Source: an uncultured Lachnospiraceae bacterium (GTDB lineage Bacteria; Bacillota; Clostridia; Lachnospirales; Lachnospiraceae). From it: 64,000 nt of DNA. The notes under the pieces are model-generated. The model made no database searches and had not been told where the DNA came from. It saw only the letters and a program-made list of their open reading frames with translations. Positions within the stretch are counted from its first letter, which is position 1. Every line of letters starts with the position of its first letter. The translations under genes and the position numbers were made by a program. The DNA is taken from the NCBI GenBank assembly GCA_947174015.1, contig CAMWHJ010000004.1, forward strand, positions 1 through 64,000. Direction: 5' to 3'. Positions 19,472 through 28,636 of the stretch are shown piece after piece.

Positions 19472-21211
19472 TTACTGAATTCTAATGCCTTGTACTGCTG
19501 ATATATGAGTGTTTTTTAAGGTAGCAATCACATCAAAGGATGTGGCTTGGTTATTGCTGCCCACACTTAACTGTATTCCATCATTTGTGGGATATACAAT
19601 ACAGTTGCTTAATGACGGATTGGTTGCCACAGATATATCCGATGCAGAAAGCACCAGTCCTGTTGCTTTTAAGTTAAGCTTTACGGAATCGTTCTTTCCG
19701 ATATCCACAGTTCCCTCTTCATGTTCAAATTGCAGGGAAACTTTTGGAATTCTGACTTTAATCATGGAATCCACCGGAGAAGACAACCTTCCGGCTGTAA
19801 CTCTTGCCTTTACCTCTACCAGATATTCATTTTCATAGTTAATATCTTTGCTGGCAGTAAAGACACCCTGTGAATTTACACTGATTCTGTTGCCCAAACC
19901 TGCATCATCCGTAATACTCCACTGAATATTCAGCTCAGATGCCGCCAAATTCTCTCCCACCAGATTGGTTACCAATTCTGTACTTCCGCCTCTGTCCACC
20001 ACTGCGGAACCGGAACTCTCTGTAAGAGAGGTGTTTTGTACTGTAAAAGTAAAATCTCCGAATTTGCTGGAATCATAGCGGGAAGTTGCCCGAACGGTAT
20101 ATGTTTTCCCCTTGGCCTCTGCTCCAAGACCAAAAAGACCGGAATCCGAATACAACTGGATTCCTCGATTGTAACCTACCACCGAGAATTCAACTGCTTT
20201 CATATTCTCAGGCAATGGAACACCGCCGGCTGCATTGACTTCCGCCTTGAGCTGAAGCATGGTTCCGGCATAGATAATTTCATGACCCTCACTGTCCACA
20301 GAAACATTTGGTGCTGTCACGCTAATGCTGTCCAAACTTATAATTTGTAAAGATGCTGTGCCTACAATCTCTGTGCCTGCTGCCTTTGCCTGTACGGTAA
20401 TCGTACCGCCGCCACCACCGGGAATGCTGATGTCTCCTGTGTTCTCGTCAATAGTTGCACCCAGGGTTTGACCTACCAGAGACCAGGTTACCAACTGGGA
20501 AGGATAACCGATACCCTTAACTCTGGCGTTAAACTTATAGCTTGTTGAAGTCCCTGAACCACTTGGTGCTATCACTGTGGCATTGTCCGGAGATAACACT
20601 ACTTCTCTTGCTTCCACCTGACGTGCATCCCCTGCATCCACATATAACTGATCTTGCGAACTTACATTCGTAGTAATGTTATTGCGGAAAGAAATCGTCT
20701 TGTTGGAATTGGCTGTCCTTCCTGTTTTATCCATCATTTCTAACTCTACATCTGCCTTAGGCAGATCCCCTGCTATGGTATTTAATACCACCTTAAACTT
20801 ATACACATTCTTAGCCAGAACTTCGTTTAAGGATAAATTTGTGGCATCTTTTGTATCACTGGTACTGGAAGTATCATAGAATATTTTGTTATCATGATCT
20901 GTGTTTGTTCCCTCCACCCAGAAAATATATTCCTTATCACTATTATTCATAATAGTAAGAATATGATAGTTTCCACTGTCGCTAAAAGTGGCTCCCAACT
21001 GTGCATCAATAATACGATTTTCTATGTTATTTAATGTAAGCTGTGCCTGTTCCTGCATCTCAATCTGATTATTTGATCGGCCAAACAGTTTTGTTCCTGC
21101 TACCATAAATGCCATAACCGTTGCAAGAACAATACTGATAATGGCAACTGCAATAATAACCTCTACAAGAGACATACCTTTATTATTTTTCAATTTTTGT
21201 AAAGATTTCAT
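19472..21211 (-). CDS. Type IV prepilin with Ig-like repeats
   Basis: The 579-residue protein begins with a class III-type prepilin leader, NNKG followed by MSLVEVIIAVAIISIV: a cleavage glycine, a methionine at +1 and glutamate at +5. A pilin-like head of about 200 residues follows, then BIG2-like modules (VTWSLVGQTLGATIDENTG; VSVNSQGVFTASKDI). The start is MKSLQKLKNN, with GGAGGG 7 nt upstream; an in-frame longer reading is not supported by a site. It is expected to be processed by the prepilin peptidase of this locus. A 579-residue size is large for a minor pilin and suggests a tip or surface-displayed subunit. Confidence 0.82.
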   Translation of the reverse strand: MKSLQKLKNNKGMSLVEVIIAVAIISIVLATVMAFMVAGTKLFGRSNNQIEMQEQAQLTLNNIENRIIDAQLGATFSDSGNYHILTIMNNSDKEYIFWVEGTNTDHDNKIFYDTSSTSDTKDATNLSLNEVLAKNVYKFKVVLNTIAGDLPKADVELEMMDKTGRTANSNKTISFRNNITTNVSSQDQLYVDAGDARQVEAREVVLSPDNATVIAPSGSGTSTSYKFNARVKGIGYPSQLVTWSLVGQTLGATIDENTGDISIPGGGGGTITVQAKAAGTEIVGTASLQIISLDSISVTAPNVSVDSEGHEIIYAGTMLQLKAEVNAAGGVPLPENMKAVEFSVVGYNRGIQLYSDSGLFGLGAEAKGKTYTVRATSRYDSSKFGDFTFTVQNTSLTESSGSAVVDRGGSTELVTNLVGENLAASELNIQWSITDDAGLGNRISVNSQGVFTASKDINYENEYLVEVKARVTAGRLSSPVDSMIKVRIPKVSLQFEHEEGTVDIGKNDSVKLNLKATGLVLSASDISVATNPSLSNCIVYPTNDGIQLSVGSNNQATSFDVIATLKNTHISAVQGIRIQ

Positions 21212-21230
21212 AAATTGCTCCCTCCATTTC

Positions 21231-21749
21231 CTAATTGCCCATGGATACTTCTGTCTTGCCTGTAACCTTGCTAATAGTAATACACGGACATGGCGAAGAA
21301 TCATCAAACGTACCTGCATTGGTTATTTCAATGGCTGTTACATAGTTTCCTGAAGCATCTGCCTGTAATCCTCCTGTGGAACGTTCAAAGTATATCTCCA
21401 ATGGATTGGAGGAATCAACAAATTTTACATTACCGGCTGTGTCTTTGTATCTAATTTTCATTTTACTGTTGGCTACCATTTCTTTTGACAGATTCGCAAT
21501 TCCCTTATACTGCACATAGTAACCATCTGTGTCATAAACAAGCTTCATACCGATATCATCACCGCCTGCTGATTTCGAAATGGTATAACTCTGAGTCTTA
21601 ATCAAAGCACTATTAATCTTCTTCAAACACCCTTTCACATTCGTCTTATACAAATACCCGAACCCAACTATTGAAGCACTGGTAAGCACCGTCAATATGG
21701 CAATCACAATAATCAATTCAATTAAGGAAAAGCCTTTATTGTTCTTCAT
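21231..21749 (-). CDS. Type IV prepilin-like protein (minor pilin)
   Basis: The 172-residue protein has a textbook prepilin leader, MKNNKG followed by FSLIELIIVIAILTVL, with glutamate +5, then a short globular domain containing LKKINSALIKTQSYTIS. The start is fixed by AAAGGAGTGAGG upstream of ATG 21749. It lies between the PilX-like gene (13-nt gap) and the Ig-like prepilin gene (19-nt gap), so it should be co-transcribed. It resembles GspG/GspH-like minor pilins; which position it takes in the fibre cannot be told. Confidence 0.85.
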   Translation of the reverse strand: MKNNKGFSLIELIIVIAILTVLTSASIVGFGYLYKTNVKGCLKKINSALIKTQSYTISKSAGGDDIGMKLVYDTDGYYVQYKGIANLSKEMVANSKMKIRYKDTAGNVKFVDSSNPLEIYFERSTGGLQADASGNYVTAIEITNAGTFDDSSPCPCITISKVTGKTEVSMGN

Positions 21750-21762
21750 ATACCTCACTCCT

Positions 21763-24192
21763 TTACTCCTTGGTCCAGTTTTCATAGCTGACTAAGTCTT
21801 CGATTACAATATCTCCGGTACTTGTGCCTGCATCTTTGTTGGTGGTAATACCTACGGAAGCATTAAACAGATCCTTTGGTGCATAAGAAAGTTTAGCACC
21901 ACTTGGATTTGTAGCATCCGTAAAATCATTGGCGATATTCAATACATGGCGAACCATATCTCTGTCATGATTGATATCAATATCGGAACCGTCTCCATGG
22001 GCATCAAATTCAATCGTTATCGTCCCCCCGGAGACAATGGTACCTTTAAAAGCCTTCTCAATATGTACATCACCGGAAGCAATAATCAGAGATGTGGTAA
22101 GAGGTGTATCATTCCCCACCGTATAATCACCATCTTTTACAACTGCCTTCACACCTTCCGTGTCATTTTTAAACCACACTTCATGAGCATAACCATTCAC
22201 AGATGCCTCAGGACTATTCACGATGGCCTGAAAGACGGTCGGATTAATCAGATTATCAAAAATACCTCTTGGATTCATATATACCACATCGCCATTGGAA
22301 TCCAACAGCACATCACCACTGCCATCCACCTGTGTCTCAAATACATTCTTGTATTCTGTGGAAGTATCTGTAATATCGGTTCCCTGCTTCACAAGCTTGG
22401 TGGTCAATCCTTTAAAGACATTCTTATAGGTGCTTACTTCCGTGGCATACACTGCACCTGCCGTCTCATCTGCTGTCTTTGTCTCATTGATTAACTCATA
22501 CTTATACTGTACTTCGCCATCTTTTATAATCACATTGCCATCCTCATCTGTCTGTTCCACTTTATGCAACATATTTCCTGCAATATTCAGGCGCTCTATG
22601 TTTTCAATGTTCAAATCATCCACATAAATATCAAGATACTTTCTGATGTTCTCTTCATTTTCGGAAAAATAATCTTTGAAAAATTCTGCCGCTTTATCCT
22701 GCAATGCCGTGCCGTCGCTGCCTGTAAAGGAGACATAATAATATATCAGTGTATCACCGGCACTTGTTCCATTGGGAATCGTCACATACTTGGTCTGGAA
22801 TCCGGCATGATACTTTGTAGCATAATCTATGCCGCTCTTGCTCATTTTCGTATAGTCTACTTCCATTTTGTTGGAAGATGGCACATTGTTATATGCTGAC
22901 TGCCACTTGGAGTATAAGACCGGATTGGTACCTAATACACACTCACCGTCCACATAACCTATGCATTCCGGCGGAACCAGATAGGCAATCTGAGAGGACT
23001 TGGCAGTCAGCGATTCTCCCAAGGCAACGGAAGCATCTGTCACATCACGCTCCTTATTTACACCGATATAAGCATTGCCTGGCAAAAACAAACGATCCAT
23101 GGAGGAGATATCCACTTTGGATTTGGTGCCGTTGATGAGAATAGCACTGCTGTTTTCCGCCCCTGTCTTGGAATCACCAAAGCCCAGATATTTTCCTTTG
23201 ACATTGAGGGTATTGCTGGTACCCTGCAGTGTGGTATCATCCTGAACATAAGCACTGCCCAGCAGATTCAAGGTACTTGGCCTGCTGTCTGCCTGACCTC
23301 CTGCTAAAAGCGTTCCCCCTGCCCAAAGAGTAGTCTTATCATCCATGGTGATGGAAGCTCCGTCCGAAACCTTTACTAAATTTGAAGTGATAACCGCAGG
23401 TGCCTCTTTAAAGTACATGATGGAATTGCCCTTTGCCTCAATTCCTAATCTTCCACCGTATACACTGCCTGAAATGGTAGATTTGTAATTATTGTGAATC
23501 GTAAGTCTGTTGGCAGCAATCAGACTATAACTTATAATCTCAGGAATCTCAAAATTGGATTCGAAAGACACATTGGGAATCTCAACACGAAGATCTGTTT
23601 TAATAATAGAAACATATCCCTTCACATCCCGATATCGTACCTTAATGTTGCGGAGAACCACAGCAGAATTATAAGCTACCATCTCATTCTTATCAGCACC
23701 ACCGTCAATGGTAATCTCTGCTCCCAAAAAACCATTAAAGCTTTCTCCAGCCGCCTCGTTGACCACAGACACACTCTTTACATAACTTTTCAATTTATCC
23801 AGATTGTAATGTTGATCGTTTCCGGACTGATAAGAATTACGGATACTCTTTACGTATCTGCTCTTAAAGGCATCTGTTCTTGCACTGGAATCCCCGGAAT
23901 ACTTCTCATAGGACTGAATCACATCCATATAGGCAGTATCCACCGCCGCTGATGCCTCCGCCTGAATACCTGTCTTGATCTCCTCTAAGACAGTTTCGGC
24001 AGAGTAAAAGTTATCCTTAGACTGTCTGTCATTGGACTTCATATAAAAGTTGGCCACACACATATAACATATGGTTGTCACCAATACTCCCATCAATGCC
24101 ATAACCACAATGACAAATACAATGGAAGAACCATTATTATTCAATTTTCTCTTGACTTTTCTTCTCTTCTTATTCATATTCATAAAACTCAC
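21763..24192 (-). CDS. PilX-like N-terminal pilus protein with beta-repeat body
   Basis: The 809-residue protein has a basic N-terminus and the segment NNNGSSIVFVIVVMALMGVL, like PilX-type minor pilins. It has no glutamate at the +5 position and no classical peptidase site. The first 190 residues contain helical YSAETVLEEIKTG. Residues about 215-400 are rich in short glycine-bounded strands (GSVYGGRLGIEAKG; LWAGGTLLAGG; LNVKGKYLGFGD), suggestive of a beta-helix-like body. The C-terminus has another such region (ASGDVHIEKAFKGTIVSGGTITIEFD). Two possible starts lie 9 nt apart (24192 and 24183), with no strong site for either. It could be a pilus tip or assembly-priming subunit; this is inferred. 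Confidence 0.75.
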   Translation of the reverse strand: MSFMNMNKKRRKVKRKLNNNGSSIVFVIVVMALMGVLVTTICYMCVANFYMKSNDRQSKDNFYSAETVLEEIKTGIQAEASAAVDTAYMDVIQSYEKYSGDSSARTDAFKSRYVKSIRNSYQSGNDQHYNLDKLKSYVKSVSVVNEAAGESFNGFLGAEITIDGGADKNEMVAYNSAVVLRNIKVRYRDVKGYVSIIKTDLRVEIPNVSFESNFEIPEIISYSLIAANRLTIHNNYKSTISGSVYGGRLGIEAKGNSIMYFKEAPAVITSNLVKVSDGASITMDDKTTLWAGGTLLAGGQADSRPSTLNLLGSAYVQDDTTLQGTSNTLNVKGKYLGFGDSKTGAENSSAILINGTKSKVDISSMDRLFLPGNAYIGVNKERDVTDASVALGESLTAKSSQIAYLVPPECIGYVDGECVLGTNPVLYSKWQSAYNNVPSSNKMEVDYTKMSKSGIDYATKYHAGFQTKYVTIPNGTSAGDTLIYYYVSFTGSDGTALQDKAAEFFKDYFSENEENIRKYLDIYVDDLNIENIERLNIAGNMLHKVEQTDEDGNVIIKDGEVQYKYELINETKTADETAGAVYATEVSTYKNVFKGLTTKLVKQGTDITDTSTEYKNVFETQVDGSGDVLLDSNGDVVYMNPRGIFDNLINPTVFQAIVNSPEASVNGYAHEVWFKNDTEGVKAVVKDGDYTVGNDTPLTTSLIIASGDVHIEKAFKGTIVSGGTITIEFDAHGDGSDIDINHDRDMVRHVLNIANDFTDATNPSGAKLSYAPKDLFNASVGITTNKDAGTSTGDIVIEDLVSYENWTKE

Positions 24193-24210
24193 ACTACTTT
24201 CTACTAAGGT

Positions 24211-24267
24211 GGTAACAGTTCAGCCCACGCCATTCGCAAAACGCACCTACGGTGCTTCCTCGTTACC
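24211..24267. repeat. Intergenic inverted-repeat element inside the pilus operon
   Basis: GGTAACAGTTCAG begins the element and GTTACC ends it. Inside is the small hairpin GCACC-TAC-GGTGC (24243-24255). It occupies almost the whole gap between the 457-residue prepilin gene and the PilX-like gene, and shares its end motif with 48184-48319. Confidence 0.65.
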
Positions 24268-24281
24268 TAAGGTGTTGATGT

Positions 24282-25655
24282 TTACTGCAGTTTGCTGGAC
24301 AAAGTGGCAACTGCAGAACCGTTTGTAAATCCTGAGTCGTAGGAACCCTTAGGCCAGATTTCCACTGTTTTGGTAAACATTCTCTCTTTTCCCTGACTGG
24401 TACCTGTGATTCTGGATACAGAATTATAAAAGTCGCTTCCCATCTTCGTTGTCTCCATATGGGAATATGTATTGCTAAAAATCAAATTACACTGTGTGGG
24501 TACCTGAACATTGCGGTGGGAATAATCACTGGCATACAGCAGGTCATGTAAATTATACCCTAAGTTTGTGCGAATCTTTGTAGCCTGACTTCCGTCTGTG
24601 GTTGCACACTCACTTCTCAACTCCATGCGATACTGTTCTTCTTTATTCTTCATAGTGGCTTCTTCCTCGTCATTCTGCTTTACCAGGAAAAGTTCCACAT
24701 CATGGTTCTCATTATTTTCAATGATAATTTTATCTGTAGCAGAAGCCTTTGTAATATTCGAATTGTAATTGGGGGTATACAATACATACAAATCTCTCAA
24801 ACTCTGGGTATTATCTGCCTGATTGTCAAATATGGTAATCTCATCCCCCACTGCTGTGGTGATGGCTCCCTCTGCCACATATACAGATGGTACCTCCCAT
24901 ACTGTAGTAATCGCAGCCTTGGTGTAAGGATAGTCTGTTCCACCGGCAAGTATCTTATGCTCAGTGGTGATCTTGATTGTCATAGTACGAGTGCCTACAC
25001 GCTTCACATCTGTAAGTGTAAGATTCTGTCCCATTGCCATGGTATCATCTACAATTTTCTGTGCAATTTTATTATCATCATAGTCTGTATACAAGTACAA
25101 GCCGTCTCGCTTTTCATCATAATTGCTGAGATCTACATATTCTACTTCATTATATCCCTGTTCTGCTGCTCCTGCACCATTGTAGTAATCTCTCGCATCT
25201 AAGGTAACTCTCACATCATATTTTTTCCCATCGTACTCCACATCTTTGATTCCAAAATAATATACATTAGATGAATTCTTATTAAACTCATATGAATATG
25301 TACCATCTGCATTCAAAGTAGATGTAACACAAGAAGGCAAAGACACACCCCCGGATGCAGATAATATTTCCATATGGTCACCAGCGGAAGGCATAGTAAG
25401 AAAATCCATGGGGGCTGATGTTCCTCCAAGACTGATTGCCAATTCTTCCAAAGACATTCCTGAAATACTTTCCATAATTCCCTGTGCCACCCCTGTGGTA
25501 TTCTGCAGTTCATCCGAACGTCTATTTACCTTCATACTGGTTACTATGCCTGTAAGAATCGGTGCCACAATCACCGCTATAATGGCTACCGTAATCAGCA
25601 CTTCTATCAAGGTAAAACCTTTGTTATTAATTTTTGCTTTTTTTCTCCTATTCAT
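24282..25655 (-). CDS. Type IV prepilin-like protein (457 residues)
   Basis: The N-terminus NNKG followed by FTLIEVLITVAIIAVIVAP is a canonical prepilin leader with glutamate +5; leader and helix resemble PilV/GspI/GspJ-type minor pilins. The rest is a large beta-rich domain without a recognised family. GGGAGG lies 7 nt before the ATG. It is preceded by a strong hairpin (25689-25723) after the PilO-like gene and followed by an intergenic repeat. With two other atypical prepilins downstream it probably forms a minor-pilin set that primes or caps the fibre; that is inference from gene order. Confidence 0.83.
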   Translation of the reverse strand: MNRRKKAKINNKGFTLIEVLITVAIIAVIVAPILTGIVTSMKVNRRSDELQNTTGVAQGIMESISGMSLEELAISLGGTSAPMDFLTMPSAGDHMEILSASGGVSLPSCVTSTLNADGTYSYEFNKNSSNVYYFGIKDVEYDGKKYDVRVTLDARDYYNGAGAAEQGYNEVEYVDLSNYDEKRDGLYLYTDYDDNKIAQKIVDDTMAMGQNLTLTDVKRVGTRTMTIKITTEHKILAGGTDYPYTKAAITTVWEVPSVYVAEGAITTAVGDEITIFDNQADNTQSLRDLYVLYTPNYNSNITKASATDKIIIENNENHDVELFLVKQNDEEEATMKNKEEQYRMELRSECATTDGSQATKIRTNLGYNLHDLLYASDYSHRNVQVPTQCNLIFSNTYSHMETTKMGSDFYNSVSRITGTSQGKERMFTKTVEIWPKGSYDSGFTNGSAVATLSSKLQ

Positions 25656-25688
25656 AGCTTACCTCCCATTGGGTTAAGTCTCTTTGTA

Positions 25689-25723
25689 ACTTTACCCAAA
25701 GCAGCCTGTGCTTTGGGTAAAGT
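25689..25723 (-). other. Strong intra-operon hairpin after the PilO-like gene
   Basis: ACTTTACCCAAAGCA and TGCTTTGGGTAAAGT form a perfect 15-bp stem with a 5-nt loop. On the minus strand no T run follows (TTACAAAGAG), so it is not a classical terminator. A role in mRNA processing, stability or partial attenuation is possible. Confidence 0.8.
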
Positions 25724-25729
25724 AAATAA

Positions 25730-26491
25730 CTAACGAACGGAACGGAACGGGTTACTGGTGCCAACCGATACACCATTAACATCCGGATATTCATATATTT
25801 CTTCTGTTCCGGTTAAGTAATAGTAATTAGACAACATGGAACCAGACAAGATGCCGTTTTCTTCATTATATGTAATAGATACTTCTTCAATACTCTTTCT
25901 GTCCTCATGATCTGTCACAGCTTTTACCAGCTGTTTCAGAGATAAGTAATTCGCCTCATAGGTGGTAGTTATCGGCACATACCAAAGCTGACAGGAAGCA
26001 TAACCAGTCCCTGTGCTCAAGGCAGCACCATTCACCGCACTTTCCGCATCTGTGGTTTCCCCTTCTGCTGCCACCACCGGTGTGACAGGTGCATTCAGCA
26101 TTTCATCTACGGAAATCTGTTCTACCGCCGGATATGCCAATTCATAAGCCACAGCGGCAGGCATACCCAAAGAACTTACATAATACTCATTTAAGCCGTT
26201 CTCTAAACCGTCAACAAAAAGAATATCATTTTCTTCTTCCATGCCAACCGGAAACAGTGTCTTGATCTCTGCATTCTTTTCTTTGAATGTTTCCGTATCT
26301 GCCAAATACTGTTCTCTGTTCTTATCCAATTCCTTTAATTTAGCAATTACATTTTCCAAAGAAACATTTTGTGCTTCGATTGCCGTTGTTTTATCCTGCA
26401 GTTTTAAGAAAACGAAGTAATACATTGCAAATGCAAACAAAAGACCGCATATCATTAATATTAAATTTCTATCTCTCTTTGATATTTTCAT
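25730..26491 (-). CDS. PilO-like pilus alignment protein
   Basis: The 253-residue protein has one N-terminal membrane helix (about residues 10-30). A coiled-coil stretch follows (about 35-85, ENVIAKLKELDKNREQYL), then a mixed alpha/beta periplasmic-type domain. This is the layout of PilO, which bridges PilM/PilN to the fibre. A GGGGGAG-type site precedes the ATG, and the gene starts 12 nt after the PilMN fusion. Sequence identity to characterised PilO proteins cannot be measured here, so the call rests on architecture and gene order. Confidence 0.72.
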   Translation of the reverse strand: MKISKRDRNLILMICGLLFAFAMYYFVFLKLQDKTTAIEAQNVSLENVIAKLKELDKNREQYLADTETFKEKNAEIKTLFPVGMEEENDILFVDGLENGLNEYYVSSLGMPAAVAYELAYPAVEQISVDEMLNAPVTPVVAAEGETTDAESAVNGAALSTGTGYASCQLWYVPITTTYEANYLSLKQLVKAVTDHEDRKSIEEVSITYNEENGILSGSMLSNYYYLTGTEEIYEYPDVNGVSVGTSNPFRSVR

Positions 26492-26503
26492 TTTGCTCTC
26501 CCC

Positions 26504-28414
26504 CTATTCTTCATTTCCTGCATTGTTATCATTATCTGTATTTTGATTTTCTGTATCAGCAGCATTTCCATTAGCATCAGCCTGTTCCTGTTCTGCTGCA
26601 TTATCTGCGGTATCTGCCTGTTCCTGCTCTGCTGCATTATCTGCCTGTTCCTGCTCTGCTGTATTATCTGCAGCCTGGGTGGGCTCTGAGGTATTGGTAT
26701 TATTCTCCTGCTGTGAAGCGGCTGATGTGTCTGTTGCTTCTGCATCGTCCTCTATGGCATCATATTCCATCTGCTCTTTTTCTTTGTATGTGCCCTGCAG
26801 GGTAAAAGTCACTTCTCTGACACCGCTTTCTGCTTTGGTATCTGCCAGGGCTGTCACCTCCACATCTGCCACACTGTTAAAGGTTCTAAACTGAGAAACA
26901 ATCTTAGCTGCTTCTTTCTTATTATTTACAGTAAATCCAATGGTAAAGCCATCTCTGTTAGAAGTAAATGCTGTTATCTTTGTGGCAGAAGGCATTTTCT
27001 TCTCCATCTCTTCAATAAATTCAACTAAATCCTTGTTATGTGTCCATGTATATTCTTCCATGGAGGTTAAATATTCATTTTCTCCCTTCACCTGATTATA
27101 CTCATTATATATCGGTTCAATGGAGCGAAGCTGTTCAATAATTACCTTGTCATGTTCGTTGGTACGCTTTGCAATTTCATAAGGAAGTACAGAACTTACA
27201 ATCAACACCACAGAAACCGCCATGCTGACTGCAAATACAATCACTGGAATCACATTTTTGTCCACACCGGCTACGGTAGTACTCTTTTTCTTTTTAATTT
27301 CATAGAGATTGATGGGAGCCATTGCGGCACCGATGTTTTCGATATATTCACCAAAGGTGCTGTCTCGAAAGAACTTATCAATATGTAAACCGGAAATCTT
27401 AGATAATACTGTTACCTTGCTTCCAATGGAATTTGTCATCAACTTAGATAAGCCCGCAAACTCTGCACCGGCACCCGTTAAATGAATCTTTACAATGGGT
27501 GTTTTTGGATATCTTGAATTATAGAAATCCAACATACGGATTGTCTGACTGATGAGAGGTTCAAAGGATTCTGTAACCACCGTTTTGGCTTCTAACAGTT
27601 CCTTGCTGACATCCTTATTGTCCTCCACATATTCTTCCTCTTCATCCTCCATATCTGAGAACTGATCCTGAAGGCTTAAGCGAATACAAGTTTTTCTTCT
27701 TGCCAAAGTAATTGCCTGCTCATAGGAAAGCTTTGGCCCAAAGGCTCTGTTATTCTGAATCTCTGTAATGGCATCATCCACACCATAAGGTATGGTTCTG
27801 CTCAACAATACCGAGTCATTCTCAATTACCATCATTAAACTGGTCTTCTCGCCAACCTTCATAACAAGATTAGCACCGGCACCACACTCTGCCTTTGCCA
27901 CCTGATACACACTGTTTCCGGCATAGTCAACTGCCACGATTTCCAAATCACAAAGTTCAGCTAATTGTGTATATCCGTCAAACAAAGTTCTGGGAGCAGC
28001 TAATACCTGTATCTTGTATCTCTTGCCCTGTTCATCTTCCTCTGTACCTAAAATATTATGAGAAATCTGATAATTTGCCAAGTCAATGGGAAAATAATCT
28101 GCGGAATTAGCAGCCACCATGGCACCAATTCGATTTGCCTTTACAAAAGGCAGCTTTACTTCTCTTGTTGCAATTTTCGTAGACTGCACACTGAATACCA
28201 CATATTTGGTACGCATATTCTTGTCAATAATCATATTGCGCAGGCTGCTGGCAAAGTTCTTGATATCACCCTGAAGCACACCATCAGAAATCACATTTTC
28301 CGGTGTCTGCATAGAAAAGCTTTGATAAATTCTCGGGTTCTTAGAACGATAGTCCATGAGACATACTCTTGTCATGGTTTCGCCTATTTTGATACTTAAT
28401 ACTTTAGAAATCAT
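26504..28414 (-). CDS. PilM-PilN fusion protein with acidic repeat tail
   Basis: In other systems the actin-like cytoplasmic PilM and the bitopic PilN are separate pilus assembly proteins. Here residues about 1-365 form the PilM-like ATPase domain (SIKIGETMTRVCLM at the start, VAVDYAGNSVYQVA and HLTGAGAEFAGL later). Residues about 388-411 are a membrane helix (VIPVIVFAVSMAVSVVLIVS). About 412-560 look like PilN, with a helical stretch then an alpha/beta domain (ITAFTSNRDGFTIGF). The last 70 residues are Gln/Glu/Asp/Asn-rich, with AAEQEQAD-type repeats. GGGAGAG precedes the ATG. The upstream 222-nt gap to the peptidase gene has no clear promoter. A sequencing error joining two genes is unlikely because the frame is continuous through the linker. 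Confidence 0.8.
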   Translation of the reverse strand: MISKVLSIKIGETMTRVCLMDYRSKNPRIYQSFSMQTPENVISDGVLQGDIKNFASSLRNMIIDKNMRTKYVVFSVQSTKIATREVKLPFVKANRIGAMVAANSADYFPIDLANYQISHNILGTEEDEQGKRYKIQVLAAPRTLFDGYTQLAELCDLEIVAVDYAGNSVYQVAKAECGAGANLVMKVGEKTSLMMVIENDSVLLSRTIPYGVDDAITEIQNNRAFGPKLSYEQAITLARRKTCIRLSLQDQFSDMEDEEEEYVEDNKDVSKELLEAKTVVTESFEPLISQTIRMLDFYNSRYPKTPIVKIHLTGAGAEFAGLSKLMTNSIGSKVTVLSKISGLHIDKFFRDSTFGEYIENIGAAMAPINLYEIKKKKSTTVAGVDKNVIPVIVFAVSMAVSVVLIVSSVLPYEIAKRTNEHDKVIIEQLRSIEPIYNEYNQVKGENEYLTSMEEYTWTHNKDLVEFIEEMEKKMPSATKITAFTSNRDGFTIGFTVNNKKEAAKIVSQFRTFNSVADVEVTALADTKAESGVREVTFTLQGTYKEKEQMEYDAIEDDAEATDTSAASQQENNTNTSEPTQAADNTAEQEQADNAAEQEQADTADNAAEQEQADANGNAADTENQNTDNDNNAGNEE

Positions 28415-28636
28415 ATTATCTCTCCCTACTTTGATTAATATCTATGGTAAAAACAGTAGTTCTGTTTCACATTTCGTCTTTATAAACAAATCGTTTCCTG
28501 TTTCTATATTATTTTATTGGTTCTATATTTCTTCTGTTCCTATATTTCTCTAATGCTCCTAATTAAAGCAATCTCTTTTTCAAATTATCTTATCTGTCAT
28601 TTTCTAATCTGTAACTTTCCTATACCGTTTCAAATG

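Noticed and set aside
28415..28636. Promoter in the 222-bp gap before the PilMN gene
   Set aside because: The region is AT-rich with three loose TTCTATATT repeats, but no well-spaced -35/-10 pair was found.
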